DNA of 64,000 bases, from positions 27,716 to 91,715 of the forward strand of contig NZ_FNOZ01000015.1 in assembly GCF_900107175.1 (NCBI RefSeq), written 5' to 3'. The notes under the pieces are model-generated. The model ran no database searches. It was not told the origin of the DNA and saw nothing but the letters and a program-made list of their open reading frames with translations. A program made the position numbers and the translations under genes. Positions 33,728-42,220 of this stretch are shown here, in pieces (the first letter of the stretch is position 1; the number at the start of each line of letters is the position of its first letter). Source of the stretch: Modestobacter sp. DSM 44400. Its GTDB lineage: Bacteria > Actinomycetota > Actinomycetes > Mycobacteriales > Geodermatophilaceae.

Positions 33728-35941
33728 ATGCGCAGCCCACGCTCCTGCCGGACGCTCGTCGCCGCCGCTGCCACCGCGGTCTTCCTTCCACTGGGAGTGC
33801 CGGTGGCGCTGGCTACCGATGGTCCGCCGGGCCGTCCCGGCGACGTGCCAGCTGTCGGTGCCCGCCAGCTCGAGGTCTCCGTCGTCTCCAGCCGTCCGGA
33901 CGCCGTGAGTGGCGGCGACGCGCTCGTCCGCGTGGACCTCCCCGAAGGCGTGCCGCCCGAGCGGGTCCGGGTCCTCCTCGACGGCGAGGACGTCTCCGGC
34001 GACCTGCGCCCCTCCGACGGCGGCCTGCTCGGACTCGTCAACGGGCTCGCGCCGGGCCACCACAAGATCCGCGCCTCCGCCCACGGCGCCCGCTCGGACT
34101 CCGTGAAGATCACGGCGCACCCTGGGACGGGACCGGTGTTCTCCGGTCCCCAGGAGGAGCCGTTCGTCTGCGAGACGGCGGAGTTCACCACGGTGACCGG
34201 CCAGAGCCTCGGTGAGCCCCTCGACGCGGACTGCTCCGTCGCTCCCCGCGTCGAGTTCGTCTACCGCACCACCGCGGGGACCTTCCAGCCGCTGGCCGAC
34301 CCCGCGGCTCTGCCGGACGACGTGGCCACCACCACAACGCTGGAGGGCGTCGAGACCCCGTACGTCGTCCGTGTGGAGACCGGCACGGTGAACCGCGGCG
34401 TGTACGAGTTCGCCGTTCTGTACGACCCGGCCGACGGGGTCGACCCCAGCCCCTTCGAGCGCAACCGCGCCTGGAACGACCGCCTCGTCTACACCCTGGG
34501 TGGTGGCTGCCGCGGCGGGTGGTACCAGCAGGGTGACAGCACCGGTGGCGTGCTGGTCGACTCGATGCTCTCGCGCGGCTTCGCGGTCGCCTCCAACACC
34601 CTCAACGTCTTCGGCAACAACTGCAGCGACCTGCTGACCTCGGAGACGCTGAGCATGACGCGGGAGGAGTTCATCGAGGCCTACGGAGAGCCGACATACA
34701 CCATGGGCTGGGGCTGCTCGGGCGGCTCGTACCAGGCCCACCAAGCGGCCGACAACTACCCGGGGCTGCTCGACGGCATCGTCGTGGGCTGCAGCTTCCC
34801 CGACGTCGGCTTCGCCACCTCCCAGATGCTCGCCGACGCCCGTCTGCTCCACCACTACTTCACCATCACCGACCCCAGTGCAATGGACGAGGCGCAGGAA
34901 CTGGCGGTCGCGGGCTTCGGCGTGCACGGCGCGATCGCCAGCCAGAGCGAGGGCGCCAAGCGGCTGGACCCGCAGGCCGAGTTCGACCCGTCGGTGCCGC
35001 AGGAGTTGCGCTACGACCCGCAGACGAACCCGGGCGGCGCGAGAGCGACCGTGTGGGACCACACCCGCAACGCCTACGGTGTCGACCCGGAGACCGGGTT
35101 CGCCCGACGGCCGCTGGACAACGTGGGAGTGCAGTACGGCCTGCACGCACTCCAGGCCGCAGCGATCACTGTCGACCAGTTCCTGCAGCTCAACGACCGC
35201 ATCGGCGGGCTGGACATCGACGCCAATGTGGTCGCCGACCGGATGAGCGCCGACCCGGTGGCGCGCAAGGCGGCCTACGAGACCGGCCGCATCCTCGACG
35301 GTGGCGGGCTCGGGAACATCCCGATCATCGACTACCGGGCGTACACCGACGACCTGCCGGTGGGCGACATCCACATGCGCTATCAGTCGTTCTCCACCCG
35401 GGAGCGCCTGATCGAGGCCAACGGCGACGCCGACAACCAGGTGATGCTGGTCGAGGACAACACCCTGGGTCTGTTCAACGCTGACAGTCCGGTGCTCGTG
35501 TCGGCGCTGGAGCAGATGGACCGGTGGCTCCTCGCCCTACAGACTGCGGGCGACACCGGTGACGACCGGCACGAGGCCGTGGTCGCTGCCAAGCCGGCCG
35601 ACCTCGTCGAGGCCTGCTTCGCGCCCGACGGCAGCAAGATCGTCGAGGAGCAGGTGTACCGGGGCGACACCCGCTGCAACGAGCTGTACCCGTCGTTCGC
35701 CTCGCCGCGGATCGTGGCGGGCGGGCCGGTCGCGAGCGACGTCATCACCTGTCAGCTGCAGGAGCCGGCCAGGACCGACTACCCGGAGATGACCGACGAG
35801 CAGTGGGCGCAATTGCGGAACGTCTTCCCGGCCGGCGTCTGCGACTACACCCAACCGGGGGTGGACGAGACGGTGCGCCAGGGCACCTGGGCCTTCTTCG
35901 ACGCTCCCGGCGAGTGGACCTTCCACGAGCCGGCGGAGTAG
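33728..35941 (+). CDS. Secreted DUF6351-type protein, alpha/beta-hydrolase-like
   Basis: A 737-residue exported protein. The signal peptide (~1-29) ends near VALAT. An Ig-like N-terminal region (~45-140) contains RVRVLLDGEDVSGDL and HKIRASAHG. A large catalytic-looking region has the glycine-rich segment LGGGCRGGWYQQG and a nucleophile-elbow-like WGCSGGSYQAH with Ser at ~331. GAAGAGGG precedes the ATG. Cysteines are compatible with disulfides outside the cell. The family name is from memory and the activity unknown; an esterase or depolymerase role fits the GxSGG elbow. Confidence 0.7.
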   Translation: MRSPRSCRTLVAAAATAVFLPLGVPVALATDGPPGRPGDVPAVGARQLEVSVVSSRPDAVSGGDALVRVDLPEGVPPERVRVLLDGEDVSGDLRPSDGGLLGLVNGLAPGHHKIRASAHGARSDSVKITAHPGTGPVFSGPQEEPFVCETAEFTTVTGQSLGEPLDADCSVAPRVEFVYRTTAGTFQPLADPAALPDDVATTTTLEGVETPYVVRVETGTVNRGVYEFAVLYDPADGVDPSPFERNRAWNDRLVYTLGGGCRGGWYQQGDSTGGVLVDSMLSRGFAVASNTLNVFGNNCSDLLTSETLSMTREEFIEAYGEPTYTMGWGCSGGSYQAHQAADNYPGLLDGIVVGCSFPDVGFATSQMLADARLLHHYFTITDPSAMDEAQELAVAGFGVHGAIASQSEGAKRLDPQAEFDPSVPQELRYDPQTNPGGARATVWDHTRNAYGVDPETGFARRPLDNVGVQYGLHALQAAAITVDQFLQLNDRIGGLDIDANVVADRMSADPVARKAAYETGRILDGGGLGNIPIIDYRAYTDDLPVGDIHMRYQSFSTRERLIEANGDADNQVMLVEDNTLGLFNADSPVLVSALEQMDRWLLALQTAGDTGDDRHEAVVAAKPADLVEACFAPDGSKIVEEQVYRGDTRCNELYPSFASPRIVAGGPVASDVITCQLQEPARTDYPEMTDEQWAQLRNVFPAGVCDYTQPGVDETVRQGTWAFFDAPGEWTFHEPAE

Positions 35942-36099
35942 ACGGGCTGACCGTTGGCGCGGACCGGGCGCCGACGGGGCAGCGACGGCGATGCCCTGCG
36001 ACGGCCCAGCAGGGTCGAACGCCGCGATCAGCGCCTCCTGTCGGCGGTCTGGCGGGCCAGGAGCAAGTACCGCGGACTTCAGGCTCCGAACACTCCTGG

Positions 36100-36753
36100 T
36101 CAGCGCCGGCGGCCCAGGAGGTAACCGATCCACACCCCCACCAGTGCCAGCACGCCGCCGCCGGCGGCGCCGACCAGCAGCGGGCGCGCCTCGGTCGGGA
36201 CCCAGCCGCCTGTGGCGACGGCGGGGTTCGTGAACGTCGTCCGCAGTGCCGGAGGCGGTTCCGCGGAACCGTCCGTCGTCGACACCACGGCCTCGACCGG
36301 CCCGGCCGTCGGCGCGGTGCCGGCCAGCTCCGCGTCGATCGCGGAGAAGAACTGCCCGGCCATCCGCTTCGCGACGCCGGTGATCATCCGCTGCCCGACG
36401 CCGGCGACCGGGCCGCCCACCACGGCATCCGCCGAGTACGTCACCCGCGTCCCGCCGTCCACGGCCTCCAGGGAGATCGGCACCGTCGCGCGCACCTGGC
36501 CGGGTGCCCCGGCGCCGGATGCGTGCATCACGTACGAGGACGGCCGCTGCTGGTCGGTCAAGTGCACCTCGCCCGCGTAGCTGCCGCGGATCGCCCCCAC
36601 GCCCACGGCCACGTGCATGCGGTAGGAGTCCTCACCGACCTGCTCCAGCGACACGCACCCGGGGATCGTCCGGGCCAGTACCGCCGGATCGGTGATCACC
36701 GCCCACACTTCCTCCGGAGGGGCCGAGAGCACCGCACTGCCGTCGAGGTTCAC
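36100..36753 (-). CDS. CoxG-type SRPBCC protein with C-terminal membrane anchor
   Basis: A 217-residue protein. Residues ~1-145 are a CoxG/SRPBCC domain (LSAPPEEVWAVITDPAVLARTIPGC), then a Ser/Pro/Thr-rich linker and one transmembrane helix ending LLGRRR. In CO-dehydrogenase-type clusters CoxG recruits the Mo-hydroxylase to the membrane. The GTG start overlaps the large-subunit stop by 4 bases, making it the last gene of the permease/Mo-hydroxylase operon. Confidence 0.88.
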   Translation of the reverse strand: MNLDGSAVLSAPPEEVWAVITDPAVLARTIPGCVSLEQVGEDSYRMHVAVGVGAIRGSYAGEVHLTDQQRPSSYVMHASGAGAPGQVRATVPISLEAVDGGTRVTYSADAVVGGPVAGVGQRMITGVAKRMAGQFFSAIDAELAGTAPTAGPVEAVVSTTDGSAEPPPALRTTFTNPAVATGGWVPTEARPLLVGAAGGGVLALVGVWIGYLLGRRR

Positions 36754-39182
36754 GCCATCGCTCCAGTGTTCAGGGTGGGAAGGGTCGGGTCGGTGTTCGT
36801 CACACGGTCGGCCGCCGAAGAGCGCACCAGGTCGTACAGCTCGGTCGGCGAGATCGGCATCGCCGCGATCCGCCGGCCCACCGCGTCCTCGATCGCCGAC
36901 GCGATAGCCGCCGACCCCGGGATGACGCCGGCCTCACCGGCACCCTTGAGCCCCAGCGGGTTCAGCGGCGACGCCGTCTCCTGGTGGTCGATCACCACCG
37001 GCGGCACCTCGGATGCGTACGGCATCAGAAAGTCCATGAACGAGGCGTTCTGCAGCTGCCCGTCGGCGTCGTAGGCCATCCGCTCGTACAGCGCCCCGCC
37101 CACGCCCTGCGCAACGCCGCCGTGCACCTGGCCCTCCACGATCATCGGGTTCACCACGTTCCCGCAGTCGTGCACCACCGCGTACTGGACGACATCGATC
37201 TCCCACGTCGCCGGGTCGATCTCCACCACGACCGCGTGCGCACCCGACGCGAACGTCGACCGGATCGGCGAGTAGTAGTCGGTGTGTTCCAGCCCCGGAG
37301 CATCACCGACCGCCACCGGCGGCTTCGAGTTGTCGCCCGGGCCGGCGAACTGCGTGGCCTGCTTCGCCGCCTCGTCGAAGGCATACCGCAGCGGGTTCGA
37401 CAGGACGGCGACCGTCCGCAGCGGGATCGACGTCCCCGGCACGCCCTTGACCTGCACCAGGCCGTCCTCGATCACCAGGTCCGCGGGCTCCGCCTCGAGC
37501 ACGTCCGCGGCGATGCGCAGCGCCTTCTCCCGCACCCCCCGGGCAGCCAGCGCGACTGCGTTGCCGCTCATCACTGCCGCCCGGGAGGCGAACGTGCCGA
37601 CCGCGTAGCCGAACCGCCGGGTGTCGCCGGTGGTGACCTCGACGTCCTCCATCGGCACGCCGAGCTCGGAGGCCACCAGCTGGGCGAACACCGTCTCGTG
37701 TCCCTGCCCCTGCGACGTCAGCCCGGTCGAGACCAGCACCTTGCCGCTGCCCAGCACCTGCACGTGTCCGCCCTCGTACGGCCCGGGCCCGGTGCCCTCC
37801 ACGTACATCGCCATCCCGATGCCGAGCAGCCGACCGCGCGCCTCCGCGTCGGCCCGGCGCTCGACGACCGAGTCCCAGTCGATCAGCGCCTTGAGCTTGT
37901 CCATCAACCCGACGTAGTCGCCGGAGTCGTAGATGACCGGCCGGCCATCCTGGAACGTCAGGTGCTGGTCGTAGGGGAACTGGTCGACCTGGATCAGGTT
38001 CCGCGAGCGCACCTCGGCCCGGTCGATCCCGCGCTCCTGGGCGATCCGGTCCATCGTCCGCTCCATCGCGAAGCAGCCCTGCGGCCGCCCGGCGCCGCGG
38101 TACGGCGTCACGATCACGGTATTGGTGAAGACGCTGTCGACCTGCACCCGGTACACCGGGACCGCGTACGGACCGACCAGCTGGGTGGCCGTCACGATCG
38201 GGATGATGATCCCGTAGGGCGTGTACGCGCCGTTGTCGTGCCAGATGTGGACGTCGAGTGCCGTGACCCGCCCGCCGTCGTCGTACCCGACGGTGATCTC
38301 CTGCCGCTGCTGGCGCTCGTGCGCCGAGGAGATGAAGTGCTCGCGGCGGTCCTCGGTCCACTTCACCTCGTGGCCCAGCGCGATCGCGGCCATGGGAACG
38401 AGCAGCTCCTCCGGCCACGGGTGCACGATCTTCACGCCGAAACCGCCGCCGACGTCCGGGGCGATGACCTCCACCTTCTCCAGCGACAGCTGCAGCTTCG
38501 CCGCGATCGCCGCCCGCACCGACGTCGACGCCTGTGTGCTCGTGTAGACCCGCAGCGCCTTGTCGTCGGCATCCCAGCGCGCGTGTACGCCCTTGCCCTC
38601 CATCGGCATGGCCGCGCTCCGCTCGACGTACTGCGTGAACGACAGCGTGTGCGCCGAGGCGGCCAGGGCGACCGCGACGTCCCCGGTCTCCTGGTGGTGC
38701 CGGGCCGCGACATTGTCCGGCACGTCCTCGTGGACCGCGTGCAACGCAGCCCGGGCCGCGTCGACTCCGACGACGACCGGCAGCTCCTCGTAGGTGACCT
38801 CGATCAGCGCCGCCGCGTCCTCGGCGACGTACCGGTCGGTGGCGACCACCATCACCACGGCCTCACCGACGTGCTGGACGACGTCCTTGGCCAGCGGGTA
38901 CCCGGTGCGCGGATGGGTGAGCTGCGGATGCGGGATGAGCACCGGCAGCGGCTCGGCCAGCGGACCGGTGAGGTCCGCGTAGGTGTAGATCGCCAGCAGG
39001 CCCTCGACGTCCAGCGCGCCGGTGACGTCGATGTCGACCACCCGGGCGTGCGCGTACGGACTGCGGAGGAACGCCGCGGCGTGCGCGTCAGCGCCGATGT
39101 CGTCGAGGTAGCGCCCCTGGCCGATGATCAGCCGGGCGTCCTCGCGCCGGCGAACCGGCTCCCCGAACAGCTTGGTGGTCAC
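36750..39182 (-). CDS. Molybdenum hydroxylase large subunit (xanthine dehydrogenase/CoxL family, form II-like)
   Basis: An 810-residue Mo-cofactor subunit. It starts KLFGEPVRRREDARLIIGQGRYLDD. The active-site loop is PYRGAGRPQ, matching form II AYRGAGR and not the AYXCSFR of genuine CO dehydrogenase. The catalytic Glu is in LKGAGEAGVIPG. So it hydroxylates a carbon next to nitrogen in a heterocycle rather than oxidising CO. Association with an NCS2 permease and the barbiturase-linked regulon points to uracil/thymine (product barbiturate), with purines as the alternative. GTG 39182 overlaps the Fe-S subunit stop. Confidence 0.9.
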   Translation of the reverse strand: MTTKLFGEPVRRREDARLIIGQGRYLDDIGADAHAAAFLRSPYAHARVVDIDVTGALDVEGLLAIYTYADLTGPLAEPLPVLIPHPQLTHPRTGYPLAKDVVQHVGEAVVMVVATDRYVAEDAAALIEVTYEELPVVVGVDAARAALHAVHEDVPDNVAARHHQETGDVAVALAASAHTLSFTQYVERSAAMPMEGKGVHARWDADDKALRVYTSTQASTSVRAAIAAKLQLSLEKVEVIAPDVGGGFGVKIVHPWPEELLVPMAAIALGHEVKWTEDRREHFISSAHERQQRQEITVGYDDGGRVTALDVHIWHDNGAYTPYGIIIPIVTATQLVGPYAVPVYRVQVDSVFTNTVIVTPYRGAGRPQGCFAMERTMDRIAQERGIDRAEVRSRNLIQVDQFPYDQHLTFQDGRPVIYDSGDYVGLMDKLKALIDWDSVVERRADAEARGRLLGIGMAMYVEGTGPGPYEGGHVQVLGSGKVLVSTGLTSQGQGHETVFAQLVASELGVPMEDVEVTTGDTRRFGYAVGTFASRAAVMSGNAVALAARGVREKALRIAADVLEAEPADLVIEDGLVQVKGVPGTSIPLRTVAVLSNPLRYAFDEAAKQATQFAGPGDNSKPPVAVGDAPGLEHTDYYSPIRSTFASGAHAVVVEIDPATWEIDVVQYAVVHDCGNVVNPMIVEGQVHGGVAQGVGGALYERMAYDADGQLQNASFMDFLMPYASEVPPVVIDHQETASPLNPLGLKGAGEAGVIPGSAAIASAIEDAVGRRIAAMPISPTELYDLVRSSAADRVTNTDPTLPTLNTGAMA

Positions 39183-39724
39183 CGGGCCGCTGCCGCGCGC
39201 ATCGTCTCGGCGCGCATCGTCTCGGCCGCATGCCGGCAGGCCTTCTTGATGTTGGCGTAGCCGGTGCAGCGGCACAGGTTGCCGCCGACCAGCTCGTCGA
39301 CCTCCTCCGCGGTGATCTCGACCGTGTCCCTCCCGGCCGCCCGGCGGGCGTCGAGCCCGGCGGCGATCGTGGTCAGGAGGCCCGGCGTGCAGAAGCCGCA
39401 CTGCAGGGCGTGGCACTCCCGGAACGACTCCTGGACGGGGTGCAGCACCTGGCCGCCCTGGTGGTTGGAGCGCGACAGGCCCTCCACGGTGGTCACCGAC
39501 TGTCCGTCGACCTGGACGGCGAGCATCAGGCACGACCGCACCGGCACGCCCTCGACCAGCACCGTGCACGACCCGCAGACCCCGTGCTCGCAGCCCACGT
39601 GCGTGCCGGTCAGCCCGAGCTCGTGGCGCAGCGCGTCGGACAGCAGTCGGCGGACCGGCACGGTGGCTTCACGTGGAACACCGTTCACGGTGACGGAGAT
39701 GGTGCGTTCCAGATCCACGGTCAT
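39179..39724 (-). CDS. Molybdenum hydroxylase small [2Fe-2S] subunit
   Basis: A 181-residue electron-transfer subunit with two [2Fe-2S] centres. The N-terminal plant-ferredoxin-type domain has CEHGVCGSC and the distal Cys in RSCLML. The C-terminal helical domain has CGFCTPG and CRCTGY. It passes electrons from the Mo site to FAD. ATG at 39724 overlaps the FAD subunit stop by 4 bases. The last residues repeat AETMRA twice, an odd short duplication at the C-terminus. Confidence 0.93.
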   Translation of the reverse strand: MTVDLERTISVTVNGVPREATVPVRRLLSDALRHELGLTGTHVGCEHGVCGSCTVLVEGVPVRSCLMLAVQVDGQSVTTVEGLSRSNHQGGQVLHPVQESFRECHALQCGFCTPGLLTTIAAGLDARRAAGRDTVEITAEEVDELVGGNLCRCTGYANIKKACRHAAETMRAETMRAAAAR

Positions 39725-40605
39725 GAGGCCTCCAACGCCCGGCGGACGGCTTCCGCGCCCGCGTCGGCGAGCGTCCGTTCGGTGAGGGTGGCGACCAGCA
39801 GCCGCCGGTAGTCGGCACTGGCATGCAGGTCGCCGTCCGGATCGACCAGGCCACGGGCCAGCGCTCCGGCCGCCGCCCAGTCGGCGCTGTCGACGGTCCG
39901 GCCGGCCACCGCCTCGGTCAGGTCGTGCACCTCGGGCACCAGGCCCACCGAGAGGTAGGCGGCGCGCGCCGCGGTGATCCGCAGGTCGTCGTCCACGGTG
40001 ACGACGACGCCGGCGCCGCACACCGCGTAGTCGCCCTTGCGCCGGGCGACCTCGGCGAACGCGGTGCCCGAGCGGGCGGGCAGTGCCGGGAAGAAGGCGT
40101 CAAGGACGACGGCCGGTCCGTGCACCGAGGTCTCCAGCGGCCCGACGAAGAACTCGCGCCAGCCGATCGTGGTCGGCCCGCCGGGCGTGGCCACGGTGAC
40201 CGAGCCGTCGGTCAGCGCGAGCACCGAGGTCATCTCGCCGGAGGGATCGGCGTGCACGATGGAGCCGACCGTCGTGCCCCGGTTGCGGATCGCCGGGTGC
40301 GCGACGTTCGCCGTCGCCCGCGTCAGCAGGGGCTGCACGCCGGCCGCCTCGACGGAGGCCAACAGCGCGGCGTGCCGCACGAGCGCGCCCACCCGGACGC
40401 CGTCCCGACCGGCCTCGATGAAGTCGAGGCCGGGCAGGCGGTTGATGTCCACCAGCGTGGTGGGCGCGGCCAGGCGCATCGACAACAGCGGCAGCAGCGA
40501 CTGCCCGCCGGCGAGCACTTTCGCGCCCTCGCCCTCGGAGCTGAGGACGTCGAGTGCCTCCTCGACGGTGGTCGGGTCTGCGTAGCCGAAGGGAGCGGGC
40601 TTCAC
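39721..40605 (-). CDS. Molybdenum hydroxylase medium FAD-binding subunit
   Basis: A 294-residue flavoprotein subunit. FAD-binding motifs are LAGGQSLLPLLSMR near residue 32 and the typical NRGTTVGSIVHADPSGE around 110. A C-terminal CO-dehydrogenase-flavoprotein domain follows (FAEVARRKGDYA). GTG at 40605 overlaps the permease stop by 4 bases. With the small and large subunits it forms a heterotrimer, expected as a dimer of trimers in the cytoplasm. Confidence 0.92.
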   Translation of the reverse strand: MKPAPFGYADPTTVEEALDVLSSEGEGAKVLAGGQSLLPLLSMRLAAPTTLVDINRLPGLDFIEAGRDGVRVGALVRHAALLASVEAAGVQPLLTRATANVAHPAIRNRGTTVGSIVHADPSGEMTSVLALTDGSVTVATPGGPTTIGWREFFVGPLETSVHGPAVVLDAFFPALPARSGTAFAEVARRKGDYAVCGAGVVVTVDDDLRITAARAAYLSVGLVPEVHDLTEAVAGRTVDSADWAAAGALARGLVDPDGDLHASADYRRLLVATLTERTLADAGAEAVRRALEAS

Positions 40606-42086
40606 CGCGTGCGGGTCACCTCGCCGGTGTCGGCGCCGTCGCCGAAGCTGGACGGGTCCGCGCCACCGCGGGCGTCCTGGGTCCCGTCGCTCACCGCGTG
40701 ACCCCCGGCGTGGCCCAGTGCCGGACCGGTGCCCTCGAGGAACCCGTGCTCGGCGGTCAGTGCAACCTTCATCTCGGCGGGCGCCACGGCCCGGGCGAGG
40801 TGCCAGCCGACGACGGCGACGATCGAGCCGAGGGCGATGCCGCCGAGGGAGTACTCGTCGCTGAACACCAGGTTGACGTTGCCGATCCCGATGATGATCC
40901 CGGCGGCCAGCGGCACCAGGTTGATCGGGTTGGCGAAGTCGACCCGGTTCTCCTTCCAGATCTTGGCGCCCAGCAGGCCGATCATTCCGTAGAGGATCAC
41001 CGTGATCCCGCCGAGCACGCCGCCGGGGATCGCGTTGACCAGGGCGCCGAACTTGGGGCAGAGGCCCAGCAGGAGCGCCACGATCGCCGCGACGTAATAG
41101 GCCGCGGTGGAGTAGACCCGGGTGGCCGCCATGACCCCGATGTTCTCCGCGTACGTGGTCGTCGGCGAGCCGCCGACCGAGGTGGCCAGCACGGTGCCGA
41201 GGCCGTCGGCGAAGATCGCCCGCCCCAGCACCGGGTCCAGATCCCGCTTGGTCATCGCCGCCACGGCCTTGACGTGCCCGGCGTTCTCCGCGATCAGCGC
41301 GATGACCGCCGGCAGCACCAGCATGCTGAAGTTCACCGAGAAGCTCGGCGCAGTGAAGGTCGGCAGCCCGATCCAGTCCGCGGTCTCCACGCCGGAGAGG
41401 TCCAGTCGGTTGTGGGTGGTGGCCTCGGTGGCGCCGCCGAGGACCGAGGTGATCGGACCGGCGGTGGCATCCAGCAGCGCGGACAGCAGGTAGCCGAAGA
41501 CGAGTCCCAGCAGGATCGAGATGCGAGCCCAGAACCCGCGCAGCAGCAGGGAGGCGAGGATGACGAAGACCATCGTGGCCAGGCCGACCCACTGGTCCTG
41601 AGGCCAGTAGGTGTTCGCCACCACCGGCGCGAGGTTGAAACCGATGATGATGACGACCGCGCCGGTGACCGCGGGCGGCAGCACCGCATTGACCGCTCGC
41701 GGGCCCAGGGCGTTGATCAGCAGGCCGACCAGCGCGAGCACGACGCCGGAGACCAGGATCGCCCCCACCACGTCGCCCGAGTCCCCGCCGTTGGTCCGGA
41801 TCGCGACCACGCCGCCGACGAAGGCGGCGCTGGTGCCCAGGTAGCTGGGCACCTTGCCCTTCACGACCAGGAGGAAGACGATCGTCGCGATCCCGCTCAT
41901 CATGATCGCCAGGTTCGCGTCCAGGCCCATGATCAGCGGGAAGACGAACGTTGCCCCGAACATCGCCACCACGTGCTGCGCGCCGATGCCGATCGTGCGC
42001 GGCCAGGACAACCGTTCGTCGGGCGCCACCGACTCCCCGACGGGTGGGGTCTTGCCGTCCCCGTAGAGCTTCCAGCTGAACGCCAT
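40602..42086 (-). CDS. NCS2 nucleobase permease (uracil/xanthine family)
   Basis: A 494-residue permease with about 14 membrane segments. Signatures are QHVVAMFGATFVFPL, VPSYLGTSAAF, IALIAENAGHVKAV (substrate Glu in the UraA-type motif) and GGSPTTTYAENIGVMAATRV. The ~55-residue C-terminal tail is cytoplasmic and Gly/Asp-rich. ATG at 42086 has GGAGG 5 bases upstream. It is the first gene of the operon with the Mo-hydroxylase and CoxG, joined by 4-base overlaps, so it should import that enzyme's substrate. UraA-like motifs favour uracil; xanthine is possible. Confidence 0.9.
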   Translation of the reverse strand: MAFSWKLYGDGKTPPVGESVAPDERLSWPRTIGIGAQHVVAMFGATFVFPLIMGLDANLAIMMSGIATIVFLLVVKGKVPSYLGTSAAFVGGVVAIRTNGGDSGDVVGAILVSGVVLALVGLLINALGPRAVNAVLPPAVTGAVVIIIGFNLAPVVANTYWPQDQWVGLATMVFVILASLLLRGFWARISILLGLVFGYLLSALLDATAGPITSVLGGATEATTHNRLDLSGVETADWIGLPTFTAPSFSVNFSMLVLPAVIALIAENAGHVKAVAAMTKRDLDPVLGRAIFADGLGTVLATSVGGSPTTTYAENIGVMAATRVYSTAAYYVAAIVALLLGLCPKFGALVNAIPGGVLGGITVILYGMIGLLGAKIWKENRVDFANPINLVPLAAGIIIGIGNVNLVFSDEYSLGGIALGSIVAVVGWHLARAVAPAEMKVALTAEHGFLEGTGPALGHAGGHAVSDGTQDARGGADPSSFGDGADTGEVTRTR

Positions 42087-42148
42087 CGGTCCTCCATCGC
42101 CGGTCGAGGAGGGAACTGTGGCACCGACCACCGACACGCCGGAAGTAC

Positions 42149-42213
42149 CTCAGCGCTAAATCTTCATCGGCGGCAGATTTCCCTCACCGCTAAGAGGTCT
42201 GTGCCGGTAGCGT
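42149..42213. promoter_or_regulatory. Divergent control region of permease and fdrA with TCACCGCTAAG box
   Basis: TCACCGCTAAG lies at 42184-42194, followed after 13 bases by a -10-like TAGCGT (42208-42213) and after 7 more by the fdrA GTG, suggesting a leaderless transcript. A second, related copy TCAGCGCTAA is at 42150-42159, and AAATCT/AGATTT (42158-42163, 42175-42180) form an inverted repeat. The same 11-mer with the same spacing precedes carbamate kinase at 58604-58614. Confidence 0.6.
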
Positions 42214-42220
42214 CCTGCCG

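Noticed and set aside
36750..39182. Aerobic CO dehydrogenase large subunit
   Set aside because: The CoxL form I loop AYXCSFR is absent; PYRGAGR indicates a form II-like hydroxylase of other substrates.
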